From NCBI RefSeq assembly GCF_000953635.1, contig NZ_LN614830.1:356001-420000 (forward strand): a stretch of DNA of 64,000 nt, in the 5' to 3' direction. The stretch is from Legionella micdadei (lineage in GTDB: Bacteria > Pseudomonadota > Gammaproteobacteria > Legionellales > Legionellaceae). Positions 1 to 8,676 of the stretch are shown piece by piece (position 1 is the stretch's first letter; each line of letters starts with the position of its first letter). Made by a program: the position numbers and the translations under genes. Under the pieces are notes generated by a model. The model did not search any database. It was not told the origin of the DNA and was given only the letters and a program-made list of their open reading frames with translations.

Positions 1-22
1 TAGTAAGCCAGTAGGCTTACTA
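1..22. terminator. Perfect hairpin at the end of the duplicated-domain gene
   Basis: A 9-bp perfect stem (TAGTAAGCC / GGCTTACTA) closes a 4-nt loop and contains the stop codon of the minus-strand gene that ends at 20. A terminator for that gene is the simplest reading. The window edge hides whether a T-run follows on the minus strand. Confidence 0.5.
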
Positions 23-1387
23 TCTCAAGATTATATTACAGTGCGATGTTTGCGAGATTTCCTTAATTGATTCTTTTGCTGGGATGTTTGTCAAAATTTC
101 CCTTATTTTTGCGGCATCATAACGGCGCTGGGGATTATCTTTTGAAAAAATGCCATGACCAAAAAAGGTAGTATGGTAATAAGAGTTATCGGGATTGGCA
201 TAATCAAAAACAATCTCTTGTTGACCATATGCAGTTTGAAATTGAGCTGCGATATAAGCCTCCAAGATAGCAACTTGATTTTCATCCAAATCATTCCGAT
301 CAAATCGTCCTGAGGCTAAATAAACTTGCAAATACCCTTTACGCTGACAAAGATAGCCCGCATAAAAAGCTGATCCATCATAATTACCTTCAGGAATAGT
401 GAGTGAAGGATGGCCGTAGCGGTCGTCCCAATTAATAAATTTAAAACTTGCTTCACTGAACGTGTCTGCGATTCCACGATAATTATATTCTTTTTCATAC
501 GCATTTTTGACACCTGTAGCTAAAAGAAAGTCTGACCTTAAAACCCAGATTCGTTTTTCAAGGTGCTGTAATGGGTACGAGACTTGCTCAATATTCTCGA
601 AAGCTGGGTTGATATTATCTTCTCCTGGATAAGAATACTTAGGCTTAACAGGGGCTATGTTTAAACGGATATACTTTCGTGCCTTGGCATAATTTAACGC
701 TGCCTCAGCACAAGCCGCAGCTTTGGCAAGGGATTCTTGAGAATACCGCCTGTATTGCTTAACGACAGGGAAAGGAGTATCGGTAAAAAACAACGCAGAA
801 TCTTCATCGTCTTGTTTGCCAGGCTGCGTATCATAAAAAACGACGTCTTGTTCCCCATAGGACTTACTGAAGTTTAAAACGAGGTAAGATTCAATAATGT
901 GAGTTTGCTCTTCTGACAAAGGAAAGATACCTTCTTCAACCCTATCAGACCGGTTAAACCGGCCTGAGGACAGGAATACTTCCAGGTGATCTCGTCGTTG
1001 GCAAACAAAACCAGCGTAATAGACCTGGCCATTATATTTTCCATCGGGTTGAGTAAGTGACGGGTGTCCATAACGGTCGGTCCAATCGATATATTGATGG
1101 AGTGCAGGGTCAATGACATCCTCCAAACCATGGTAATGGTATTCCTGGTAAGCGTTTTTAACGCCGGTCGCAATAATAAAATCGCTGCGAAGTACAAAAA
1201 TCCGTTTTTCGTTTAGTTGTAATCGAGACTTTACTTCAGCAAGGGATTGAAAGGCTGGGTTTATCCCTCTTTCATTTGGATATGAATATTTTGCGGATAT
1301 CGGTTTGATGTTTTCTTGGATGTAGGATTTTAGTATAAAAGGAATATGCACAAGAGAAGCTTGTATGTCTTTTGCTGTACTAGCCAT
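20..1387 (-). CDS. Hypothetical protein with an internal tandem duplication
   Basis: A 455-residue protein of no family I recognise. It consists of two copies of a domain of about 190 residues (about 34-220 and 245-435). Both copies carry, in order, INPAF, a KRI-VLRSDF stretch, ATGVKNAY, a W-DRYGHPSLT segment, YAG-CQR, ASGRF or SSGRF with a following R-D, then a helical stretch ending in YG-Q and a Tyr/Phe-rich C-end with Q-RRY. The conserved aromatic and acidic residues suggest a folded enzymatic or binding domain rather than a structural repeat. There is no signal peptide and no membrane segment, so it is probably cytosolic or exported by a non-Sec route. A secreted effector is possible in this genus but nothing in the sequence proves it. 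Its 3' end is closed by the hairpin at 1-22. Confidence is high that it is a gene and nil for a function. Confidence 0.8.
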   Translation of the reverse strand: MASTAKDIQASLVHIPFILKSYIQENIKPISAKYSYPNERGINPAFQSLAEVKSRLQLNEKRIFVLRSDFIIATGVKNAYQEYHYHGLEDVIDPALHQYIDWTDRYGHPSLTQPDGKYNGQVYYAGFVCQRRDHLEVFLSSGRFNRSDRVEEGIFPLSEEQTHIIESYLVLNFSKSYGEQDVVFYDTQPGKQDDEDSALFFTDTPFPVVKQYRRYSQESLAKAAACAEAALNYAKARKYIRLNIAPVKPKYSYPGEDNINPAFENIEQVSYPLQHLEKRIWVLRSDFLLATGVKNAYEKEYNYRGIADTFSEASFKFINWDDRYGHPSLTIPEGNYDGSAFYAGYLCQRKGYLQVYLASGRFDRNDLDENQVAILEAYIAAQFQTAYGQQEIVFDYANPDNSYYHTTFFGHGIFSKDNPQRRYDAAKIREILTNIPAKESIKEISQTSHCNIILR

Positions 1388-1465
1388 AAATACCTCGAAC
1401 TTAAATTTAAATTCAGCAGGTTTGTTTTATGCTGAAATTAAGTAGTGATCGCGTTTTAAGTGGGT

Positions 1466-1575
1466 TCCTTTTTGGAAAAAGGAACTGAGGTATCCTGGGC
1501 ACTGGTATTGAGAAGATCATTTGTTTAACGCTGATTCACAAATAAACCTGCCCAACCTGGACAACAGTGCCCAGG
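1466..1575. repeat. Nested inverted repeats in a 319-bp intergenic gap
   Basis: The gap 1388-1706 holds no credible gene. It contains a hairpin at about 1466-1488 (GTTCCTTTTT / AAAAAGGAAC). Next is an 11-bp perfect inverted repeat, CCTGGGCACTG at 1494-1504 and CAGTGCCCAGG at 1565-1575, 60 nt apart. Inside that lies a smaller pair, ATTTGT 1519-1524 and ACAAAT 1538-1543. The T-rich first hairpin could end transcription. The long-spaced pair looks more like a small non-coding repeat unit or a folded RNA. Confidence 0.5.
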
Positions 1576-1706
1576 CGGCGCATCATTCGATTTCGTAAAT
1601 CAGGTAGCTTCATTTTATGAACGAGGGAATACTTTAAATTAATATAAATTGTGTACAGTATGTATTTAAATTAATTCCAATGTCAAGCAGAAGTACGTCT
1701 ACGTCA

Positions 1707-2132
1707 TTAGGCAAGGCTTATGATAACAACACCTGCAAAAATAAAAATGCCTCCGATGATAACGGCAAGGTTTACATGCAATTCATGAAATAAAAACCAG
1801 GTAAAAAAGATAGTGAATAGGGGATAAATTAATTCAATAATCCCCGCTACAGTGGCATTCTTCATGTGAATAGAAGCCACAATGAAAAAACTGGCGAGCA
1901 GAACGACGATAATTTCGATGATCGTTAGCCAGCGAACATTAGGATCGATGAGTAATAGGTGAAAATCTTTCTTCATGGTTGTGAAATAGGAAACGATCGT
2001 AAAAAAAATGGCTCCGAAAAGCATTTCTAAAGCCAATAAACTAACGGGGGATATACTCTGTAGTATTTTTTCAGCCAGAGCATAATTAAATCCCCATAAA
2101 ATAGCAGCAATAATGGCGTAAGTTAACCACAT
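1707..2132 (-). CDS. Half-size EamA/DMT family transporter
   Basis: A 141-residue, almost wholly hydrophobic protein with about five membrane spans, corresponding to a single EamA domain of the drug/metabolite transporter superfamily. The start resembles the usual EamA opening, with a helix then GFNYALAEK, and the last two helices are separated by the typical short F-HE-H loop. Full-length EamA carriers have two such domains in about 290 residues, so this is either a single-domain carrier working as a dimer or the surviving half of a longer gene. The ORF has its own start and a clean stop, and the bases on either side show no obvious second half. The substrate is unknown. Confidence 0.7.
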   Translation of the reverse strand: MWLTYAIIAAILWGFNYALAEKILQSISPVSLLALEMLFGAIFFTIVSYFTTMKKDFHLLLIDPNVRWLTIIEIIVVLLASFFIVASIHMKNATVAGIIELIYPLFTIFFTWFLFHELHVNLAVIIGGIFIFAGVVIISLA

Positions 2133-2210
2133 TTTGGCCTCCCAGAGTAAAGGTAGGCCACCTTTAACAAGTATTCAAGGATCTTAGTGACCAGTTATAA
2201 CTTCAAAACG

Positions 2211-2939
2211 CTATTTTACAGGAAAATTAAAATAGGTCTTTGGATAGGGTTCATTATTAAGGGTGAAATGCCACCACTCTTGAGGATAGGATCTAAACCC
2301 ATTTTCTGTCATCAGATTACGAAGCAATGCCCGGTTGGCTTTTTGTTTCTTATTTAAATCAGAATAAAAAATGGCAGCGCTTGGATCCATGCAATCAAAC
2401 CGAGTGCCCGTGTCTATGGAATCATCATTGAGATAGTGGTTAGTTTTATCAAAGCAACGAGTAATGGCCGAATTAACAACAGGATATTTTGTCCCGATTT
2501 TGACTAAAGTCAAATCGATGGTGCTTCCTCGGGTATGGCCGGATCCTTTAGCGATATAGCCTTTGGTAAATAAATCCTTTTTGTCTTCGCGCGGATAAAA
2601 GGAAGTTTTCATGCGAGTATCGTCAGGATCGAGGCTCCACTGGTAAAAAGCTTCCACTGCAGTTTGAGGTCGATAACAGTCATAAACTTTAAGGGTATAG
2701 CCTAATTTATTCGCAGCTACTTGTACTTTGGCTAAATGTTCGGCTGCCTCACGAGTGAGAATACAGCGGCCAGATTGATATCCAGGGATCGGACGGCCAA
2801 TAAAATTATAACTTGTAGCATAACGTATATCTTGGATAATGCTTGGCTCAATATCTCGTAAATAAACAAATCCTTTAGGGAGGCCCCAGACTGTTTGACT
2901 CAAGGCATAAAGAAAGAGAGTAAGCAGCATACGTTGCAT
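2211..2939 (-). CDS. ddpX: D-alanyl-D-alanine dipeptidase (M15D, VanX/DdpX type)
   Basis: A periplasmic zinc dipeptidase that hydrolyses D-Ala-D-Ala, in wall turnover or peptide salvage. Residues 1-19 form a signal peptide ending near VWG. The M15D signatures are present: Y-R-P (R90), GSGHTRGSTIDL giving zinc ligands H135 and D142, and EWWHF giving catalytic E221 and zinc ligand H224. The length of 242 residues is normal for VanX/DdpX plus a leader. The gene stands alone and diverges from the effector-like phosphatase at 3020. No vanHA-like ligase genes lie nearby, so a resistance cassette is unlikely and the housekeeping role is favoured. Confidence 0.9.
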   Translation of the reverse strand: MQRMLLTLFLYALSQTVWGLPKGFVYLRDIEPSIIQDIRYATSYNFIGRPIPGYQSGRCILTREAAEHLAKVQVAANKLGYTLKVYDCYRPQTAVEAFYQWSLDPDDTRMKTSFYPREDKKDLFTKGYIAKGSGHTRGSTIDLTLVKIGTKYPVVNSAITRCFDKTNHYLNDDSIDTGTRFDCMDPSAAIFYSDLNKKQKANRALLRNLMTENGFRSYPQEWWHFTLNNEPYPKTYFNFPVK

Positions 2940-3019
2940 GTTAGCCCCACAATACAGTTAATATTATCTTAACTTTCCCTTAATATAATTAAAATTACAT
3001 TTTAAAAATAGAGTTTGCC

Positions 3020-5347
3020 ATGCCCAGAGAACACAGCGAACTTTTTAAAGGCTTAACTCAACAAGTTGGACACGAATTTTGTCTTAACCCAGAGCTGGTT
3101 GAAGAGAGTCTACTTGAAGGCGAAATTAATTATGGGGCAATGAGTGATTTATTGCGCGAGGTAAATGATGCGCAATTTGGTATTGTCTCTACCCTTGATA
3201 ATGGCACAAATACGTGGTTGAGGGATGCGACTCGTGCTACCCCTCTTGGCCAGCGGATGTCCCATGATGCACCTGTGATTGAGGCTAATAATGCTTTGTT
3301 ACGTTGCCTGTCCCGGTTACGCCCCATCGACTTTGCGATTGATAAAAAACATGGCGCTCATGGGCGGGAGCTTCGTGACGAGATCAAAACTGAATTTGGC
3401 TCATTGTGCAGGGAAATTCTAGAAATTGCACAGGGAGAAGGTTCTAATTCCCAGAAGAATGCGCTCATTACCCAAAAAGAAAAAGCATTTAACACCTTTT
3501 TGGTGAAGCAACTTCATGAGGCTAACTTGACTAGGGGGTGTGAAAGTAAAAAGGACGCTGAAAAATTATTGGCTTATTACCGTGATCTATCTAGCGTACT
3601 TTCTCCTGCCCGCACGATGGTTACTTTGACCTATGATGAGTCTGCACATATTTTGCAACGGGAGACACAATATCCTGTTACCGAAAAAACACCAGTCCAG
3701 ATAGAAGCCCTTCAACAACTTGAAACACTAATCCCGTATCCATTTGAGGATGAGAAAAACGCTCACACAATTCGTAATCTTGCAACACAAGAAGCAGATT
3801 ATTTGTTTGCTGAGTTGATTGCTAAACCAGATACTGCTTTACCAGCCCAGGCACGTAAAACGCATCTGGTTGGTGCGAAAAATGCGTTTATTGTTAAAAA
3901 TGAATTAATTCAAATCGTTGATGAGCTCCCTCCTGATGTTGATGGGTTAGAGGCTCAAGATGAAGATGTGCTTTGGTTAGCTCGAATGGGTTCACCGGCT
4001 TTTATTGGTGAAGGTGAAAAAAGTGAAGTAATTCAAATACATACACGCGAAAATTTGGAACAAGTGCGTGCTGCTGCCGCAGCAAGAATGGGTGGCGATG
4101 TTGACACATTGAATCTTCATGTTACCACATTGAATACTTACACGTTTAGTGAAAATCAATCCACTATAATTAAGCACGTGTCTCAAGCAACAAGAGGACG
4201 AGAAGAAAAATCGGACAAGATGTCTTACATGGCAACCAATCCTGAAGGGACTCTTCGAGCTTTGGATATTGCTGAAGGATTAAATTTTGGGGAAGAAGAG
4301 CCGCCACATGGAATTGCTCCTTTCCAAAAAGCGAAGCGCCTCAAAAGCGTAAGTAAGGTTATTTTAGCCGCAAGTAATACGGAAGACACCATTAGTGTTA
4401 TTCATTGTGCAAGTGGCCAGGATAGAACGGGAACTGCAGTTGAAAAGTCGACTCAAGATTGGATGAAGAAGAGATACAAAAGCAAGGGATTAAGCACTAG
4501 AAATATCGAATCTGTACGCGCAGCAGGTGGAAATGCCGCCGAAATTGCCTCTCACCATGTGCATGGGTCTACTGGGATGAAAAGCGATTCCATTGCTAAT
4601 GATCTACTCGGGGAGGCAACATTCTCTCCAGAGGCCCAGCGTGAGTTTTATCTCAAAAGTGCAAAAACCAATAAGCTAAACGAAGTTGACGAGGTTGATT
4701 TTCTAAAGAGACCATGTAGATTTGCCAAAGATGAATACGAGGATTATTTCCGTCAATTTGAAGAGAATTTGAGAAATTCCACAGAACCGTTGATGATTTG
4801 TAAAGGAAACGAAGTAATAAAGCAAGTTAAGAAGATCATTGCGGGAAGGAACCCAGAAAATTTGAACTCGCGCTCTCTTAGTGATTTGTCTCTGGTATTA
4901 TTTGCAGCCAACAAAGCCATGAGAGAGTTAGACGATCCACAAAAAACTCAAGAAAATAGCAAACGGCTTGCAGCGCTAGCAAATAATGTATCGGGTAAAG
5001 CTTCACCAAAATGGCAAGCGCTAGGTGTTGCATTAATGATTTTTGCTTGTGCTTCTTTAGTTGTTGTTGGAATTTTAGCTGCTATTCCAAGTGGAGGAAC
5101 AAGCTTATTGCTCTCTGCAGTTGGCGCCATCGGATTAACTGCTTCTGTTGGCGTAGGAGCTGGTGTTGGGGCAGTTGGTTTTGTTGGAACCGGTATGTTT
5201 TATCTTGGAAGAGAAAAAGGGCTGGCTAAATCGGTAAGTCAATTCAAGCAATCCCTTTTCTATGTTAAAGAAGAATCAAAGTCCGCGATCGAGAATCCAG
5301 AGGAAAAAGATAGGCAAAATACTGATCTCACAAGTTCTTTCAATTAA
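3020..5347 (+). CDS. Effector-like phosphatase, CX5RT motif, C-terminal membrane hairpin
   Basis: A 775-residue protein with a cysteine-phosphatase P-loop, VIHCASGQDRTGT, giving nucleophile C463 and R469, followed by T470. The region after it (about 480-535) is helical with a conserved HHVHGSTGMK stretch. Residues about 665-735 hold two glycine- and alanine-rich membrane helices, then a charged tail. A large cytosolic N-terminus, a CX5R(T) motif in the second half and two C-terminal membrane spans are also the layout of the Legionella phosphoinositide phosphatase SidF; SidP and the Shigella/Salmonella IpgD/SigD enzymes share the motif style. I infer a Dot/Icm-secreted, vacuole-membrane-anchored phosphatase, probably acting on inositol lipids. 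Neither the substrate nor secretion can be read from the sequence. A protein or inositol-phosphate substrate is the alternative. No signal peptide is present. Confidence 0.75.
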   Translation: MPREHSELFKGLTQQVGHEFCLNPELVEESLLEGEINYGAMSDLLREVNDAQFGIVSTLDNGTNTWLRDATRATPLGQRMSHDAPVIEANNALLRCLSRLRPIDFAIDKKHGAHGRELRDEIKTEFGSLCREILEIAQGEGSNSQKNALITQKEKAFNTFLVKQLHEANLTRGCESKKDAEKLLAYYRDLSSVLSPARTMVTLTYDESAHILQRETQYPVTEKTPVQIEALQQLETLIPYPFEDEKNAHTIRNLATQEADYLFAELIAKPDTALPAQARKTHLVGAKNAFIVKNELIQIVDELPPDVDGLEAQDEDVLWLARMGSPAFIGEGEKSEVIQIHTRENLEQVRAAAAARMGGDVDTLNLHVTTLNTYTFSENQSTIIKHVSQATRGREEKSDKMSYMATNPEGTLRALDIAEGLNFGEEEPPHGIAPFQKAKRLKSVSKVILAASNTEDTISVIHCASGQDRTGTAVEKSTQDWMKKRYKSKGLSTRNIESVRAAGGNAAEIASHHVHGSTGMKSDSIANDLLGEATFSPEAQREFYLKSAKTNKLNEVDEVDFLKRPCRFAKDEYEDYFRQFEENLRNSTEPLMICKGNEVIKQVKKIIAGRNPENLNSRSLSDLSLVLFAANKAMRELDDPQKTQENSKRLAALANNVSGKASPKWQALGVALMIFACASLVVVGILAAIPSGGTSLLLSAVGAIGLTASVGVGAGVGAVGFVGTGMFYLGREKGLAKSVSQFKQSLFYVKEESKSAIENPEEKDRQNTDLTSSFN

Positions 5348-5416
5348 CCGTAATTTCATTACGTATGAAGGTGTTACGTAGAATTGCTAAAGGAATAGGG
5401 CAGCACACTGAATCTG

Positions 5417-5448
5417 AAGAGATAGTGGATTAATAATATCTCTTTTTT
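5417..5448 (+). terminator. Rho-independent terminator of the phosphatase gene
   Basis: The stem AAGAGATA (5417-5424) pairs with TATCTCTT (5437-5444) and runs into a T-tract. It lies 70 nt after the stop codon at 5347. The rest of the gap 5348-5673 shows no convincing gene or element. Confidence 0.75.
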
Positions 5449-5673
5449 ATGAAAGAAGTATTTCTGGATTAGTAGGCCAAGCTCAAGCGGTTTACTTTTC
5501 TAGTTCCTAATAACTCACTTGCTTAGCTATGGTTCACAAGAGAGCATTGAAGATATGCCTTTTGAAAAGGAATAAAAGCGGGGGTACCTAGTAGGTAACG
5601 AAAAATTGATGGAGGCAGATCCTTTGCCCCAGTAATCGGAAGAAACAGTAGCAAAAAAATCAACATTAATGAT

Positions 5674-6465
5674 TTAACTCTTTATTTCCTCAGGTTGTTG
5701 TTTTTTTCTATGCTTATTTTTCCATTCAGTATCAATTGCACCCTTTTCAAAGCCGGTTAATTGATGATTAAGGGCAACGCGGTCATCAAATACAAAACAG
5801 GTTCCCTCCCATAGCGAATCTTCTGCTGGCATGGATTCTAAGTAATTTAATATCCCGCCTTTTAATTGATAAACTTCCTCAAAGCCCAGTTTTTTTAGAT
5901 AAGAAGTGGATTTTTCGCAGCGAATACCACCAGTACAAAACATAGCAATCTTTTTGTCCTTTTTCTCTAAAAGATGGGTTTCAACGTATTCTGGAAAGTC
6001 TCTAAAATTCTCTGTATTTGGGTTAATTGCGTTTTTAAAAGTACCCAGTTTTACTTCATAGTCATTTCGGGTATCGATAAGAACAACTTCCGGGTCTGAA
6101 ATTAATTCGTTCCATTCCGCAGGATTTAAGTGAGTTCCGGAGAGCTCGAGTGGGTCAACGCCGTCTACACCCAACGTGACAATTTCCTTACGTAATTTGA
6201 CCTTAGCTTTGGCGAACGGGTTAAACTCGTTATAGGTCGGTCTGAAGGCTAGATCCTCTAAACCTGAATAACTTTTTAGAAAGGCTATGAGTGGCTCAAT
6301 TTCTTCTTTTTGGCCACAGAAAGTACCGTTGATTCCTTCGCTTGCTAAAATGATAGTTCCTTTAACTTGATTTTCCTTCATTACTTTTAGGATGGGTTCT
6401 CTCATTGACTCATAATTGTTAAGAGAAACAAATTTATAAAAAGTCATAACTACATACGATTTCAT
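5674..6465 (-). CDS. trhO: tRNA uridine(34) hydroxylase TrhO (rhodanese-like, YceA)
   Basis: TrhO carries out the prephenate-independent, oxygen-dependent hydroxylation of U34 in a subset of tRNAs, the first step to cmo5U/mo5U wobble bases. The N-terminal acylphosphatase-like domain (about 1-95, with EGINGTFCG) and the rhodanese domain (about 120-215) are in the usual order. The active-site loop [10 protein letters not shown] carries the catalytic C177. The length of 263 residues is standard. The gene is monocistronic, with non-coding DNA on both sides. Identification is firm; the reaction is known from the E. coli and Bacillus homologues. Confidence 0.92.
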   Translation of the reverse strand: MKSYVVMTFYKFVSLNNYESMREPILKVMKENQVKGTIILASEGINGTFCGQKEEIEPLIAFLKSYSGLEDLAFRPTYNEFNPFAKAKVKLRKEIVTLGVDGVDPLELSGTHLNPAEWNELISDPEVVLIDTRNDYEVKLGTFKNAINPNTENFRDFPEYVETHLLEKKDKKIAMFCTGGIRCEKSTSYLKKLGFEEVYQLKGGILNYLESMPAEDSLWEGTCFVFDDRVALNHQLTGFEKGAIDTEWKNKHRKKQQPEEIKS

Positions 6466-6596
6466 TTTTTTACCTAATTGATACAGTCTATTCTTACTAG
6501 GATCTATTCTGCCAGTTTTAAATGGGCTGTGTTGATTGTTAAAGCAATGCTTCCTATTTTACTACTATTCTAGTAGTGTGCAAAAGGGTATGAAGC

Positions 6597-6622
6597 AGAG
6601 TTCTCTTTGTAAAGAGAACTCT
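6597..6622. terminator. 12-bp perfect hairpin between the lipoprotein gene and trhO
   Basis: AGAGTTCTCTTT and AAAGAGAACTCT are separated by GT. On the plus strand ATTTT follows; on the minus strand, the direction of the lipoprotein gene ending at 6648, no T-run follows. It is a likely transcript end for that gene or a processing signal. A weaker hairpin (ACTACT / AGTAGT) lies at 6561-6577. Confidence 0.5.
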
Positions 6623-6647
6623 ATTTTAATCTGATTAACCAAATGGA

Positions 6648-6890
6648 CTAGTAATAATCGATAGTCGTGGTGGTGACATCAATCGGATCTGTATCAATTA
6701 TGGTAACTGGATCATAATAGATCGGTCTTACAACCACTGCTTCGGGGGCTGGCACCACTCGAGTCGTGGTTATAGTGGGCGTATATGTCACAGAGCGATA
6801 TTCTAAAACTCCAGGACTTGTGCAACACCCACAGGCTGCCAGAAGAACAATCATTGGGGCTAGCGCTATCCATTTCATGATTAACCTCAA
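6648..6890 (-). CDS. Small Thr/Val-rich lipoprotein
   Basis: An 80-residue protein with a lipoprotein signal peptide; the lipobox LLAAC at about residues 16-20 is followed by a second and third Cys. The mature part is a low-complexity Thr-Val-Pro-Tyr chain with no recognisable domain. It probably ends up in the outer membrane or periplasm. It is monocistronic and has no assignable function. Confidence 0.65.
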   Translation of the reverse strand: MRLIMKWIALAPMIVLLAACGCCTSPGVLEYRSVTYTPTITTTRVVPAPEAVVVRPIYYDPVTIIDTDPIDVTTTTIDYY

Positions 6891-7072
6891 AAGTGTTATT
6901 CTCAGGTCAAATTGTAGATTACTTGAACAATATTCTCCAGTTTAATCCCAACTAAATGAAACAGATAAGAAAAAAATAAAATTGCTCATGACACAATATC
7001 GATTTAAGTAAGATCAAAATATTGAGATGCGATTTAACTTAAAAGGGGTTAAATTGAATTTACATCGATAAA

Positions 7073-7345
7073 TCATTCTGTTTCAGACGGCGGAGCGGCA
7101 CTTAAGTAATAGAGGAAAACTAGAAGCTGGGCGACTGCCAGATAAAGCTTAGGGGGTATTTCTGAGCTTAAATTCACCTCAGCAAGCAGGGCTGTCAACT
7201 CCTCATTTTTTTGTAAAGGGACACCATGTTTTTTGGCGGCACTAATGATTTGTTCTGCAATAATACCTTCTCCTTTAGCGGTGACTTTGGGAGCCGATGT
7301 ACCATCATAGTGCAGCGCAATTGCCTGTAATTTATCTTTGTTCAT
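7073..7345 (-). CDS. FlhB C-terminal-domain-like protein
   Basis: A 90-residue soluble protein resembling the cytoplasmic tail of FlhB/YscU export-switch proteins but lacking the membrane part and the NPTH autocleavage motif. It has the ALHYDG...AP-V-AKGEG opening and the helix AEQIISAAKKHGVPL typical of these stand-alone FlhB-tail paralogues. It begins inside the end of fliK (ATGA, 4-bp overlap), so the two are translationally coupled. FliK binds the FlhB tail to switch the flagellar export gate from hook to filament substrates, which fits their pairing, though the role of tail-only paralogues is poorly known. Confidence 0.8.
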   Translation of the reverse strand: MNKDKLQAIALHYDGTSAPKVTAKGEGIIAEQIISAAKKHGVPLQKNEELTALLAEVNLSSEIPPKLYLAVAQLLVFLYYLSAAPPSETE

Positions 7346-8517
7346 ATGTGTATATCCAATAAACGTAAATCACGAATGTCTACCTCATGATCTTCTAAAC
7401 CTAAATGCAGATTCCATAAGCGTAGGGTTAATCCCACAGAGCTTAAAAGATTATCGAAAGCTTGCTGATGAGAATTTAAAAGCGCTACGGTATTTTGTTG
7501 TTCTGCATTGATTTGAATATCAATAGCCATATCCTGCATTTTTACCCTTGCTTGTATATCGCCTAAGCCTGGTAAATTCACTGCAAAGCTAATCGACCAA
7601 CTCGAGGCCAAAGAGGGTGTCTCTTGACGGTGCTCTTTAATTTGGATGGGAATGACATCAATTCCAGTGGGTGTCTTTAAGGGGAGATCGAGCATGAGGT
7701 TGAGGGCTTGATCGGTAGGTTGAAGCAAATTAGTCAATTGGGCGGTTTTGATTCTCGCTAAAACCTGATCGGTTTGCTCATACAGGAGCTCTAAGAGCGT
7801 ACTTATCGGTTTTCCAGTAAAAGATGGGGCAAGCAATTGATGCATGGGCTGTGGAATAGCTCCAGGTAATGGTAAAGATTCGCGTTGAGGTAAATTAGGA
7901 GCTGAATTTATCCCAGGAGTGGTTGATTTCACTCCTTCATTCATCAAAGCATGCAGTAATCGTAAGCACTGCCTTTTAAAGTCGTTCTGTAAATCACCAG
8001 TGCCGTTTCGTCGCCAATTGAATAAATTTGCTTCCCAAAAAAGCCCACAGTTAGCAATCGCTTGACTAAGTTGCTGAGGCAATTGCGTGATCGAGCTAAT
8101 ACTTATGAGCAATTCATTAATCTGTTGCCTGATAGAGTCGGGCAAATGAATAGTATCGAGGGCAGCTAGAGTGGCAAATAAATGTGTTGCCGGCGCTTGT
8201 TTGGGTAGTGTTTTTGCTAAAGCAGCTTCCATAGGGGTTAAGGGTGGGGGCTCGCGCAAAACTTGCAAAACAATCGTCCCATCCTCTGTTTTTATGACCT
8301 TAAGCTGAAGTAAATCGCCAGGCTCTAAATGCTGCGAGGTTTGCGCATTGATATTTTCACCGTCAATGTTAATCAGGACTTGGTTTTCGGTAAGCGACTT
8401 AACCACCACGGCTTTTAGAATCTGGCCGACGTAGAGCTCGGTATCTGGTTTAGTCAGTTTGAGTTCTTGGGTTGGATTTAGTCGGATACTTGGCGTGTTC
8501 GAAAGATCAACAGGCAT
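7342..8517 (-). CDS. fliK: Flagellar hook-length control protein FliK (C-terminal Flg_hook domain)
   Basis: A 391-residue protein with an N-terminal OB-like segment (about 20-95) and a Leu/Gln-rich middle. The C-terminal domain (about 285-385) has the Flg_hook pattern PGLGDIQARVKMQ, EQQNTVALLNSHQQAF and LTLRLWNLHLGLED. FliK measures hook length and flips export specificity by contact with FlhB. Its partner-like gene follows with a 4-bp overlap. No other flagellar genes are within reach, so this is an isolated late flagellar pair. Divergence in this family makes the exact orthology less certain than the domain call. Confidence 0.75.
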   Translation of the reverse strand: MPVDLSNTPSIRLNPTQELKLTKPDTELYVGQILKAVVVKSLTENQVLINIDGENINAQTSQHLEPGDLLQLKVIKTEDGTIVLQVLREPPPLTPMEAALAKTLPKQAPATHLFATLAALDTIHLPDSIRQQINELLISISSITQLPQQLSQAIANCGLFWEANLFNWRRNGTGDLQNDFKRQCLRLLHALMNEGVKSTTPGINSAPNLPQRESLPLPGAIPQPMHQLLAPSFTGKPISTLLELLYEQTDQVLARIKTAQLTNLLQPTDQALNLMLDLPLKTPTGIDVIPIQIKEHRQETPSLASSWSISFAVNLPGLGDIQARVKMQDMAIDIQINAEQQNTVALLNSHQQAFDNLLSSVGLTLRLWNLHLGLEDHEVDIRDLRLLDIHI

Positions 8518-8628
8518 ACATTATTCCCTTAATTTGCTTGTCATCCACAAATTCATTTCACTATACTGATGCCGATTATATCGGCTGATAGAGTAATTTA
8601 CTTAACCTATCGCTATAAAAAAGGACTT

Positions 8629-8666
8629 AGAGCCTGTTTTTTAGAAGAAGGCTCTCCATAAACAGG
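8629..8666 (+). promoter_or_regulatory. Two mutually exclusive leader hairpins before the E1 gene
   Basis: AGAGCC (8629-8634) can pair with GGCTCT (8650-8655), or CCTGTTT (8633-8639) can pair with AAACAGG (8660-8666). The two stems share bases 8633-8634 and so exclude each other. The second would cover the AGGG that serves as the ribosome site for the ATG at 8677. A switch of translation is inferred; no ligand or leader peptide is visible. Confidence 0.3.
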
Positions 8667-8676
8667 GTGTACAACA

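Noticed and set aside
5365..5433. A 22-codon ORF between the phosphatase gene and its terminator
   Set aside because: It is too short, lacks a good ribosome site, and its frame differs from the upstream gene, so it is probably chance.
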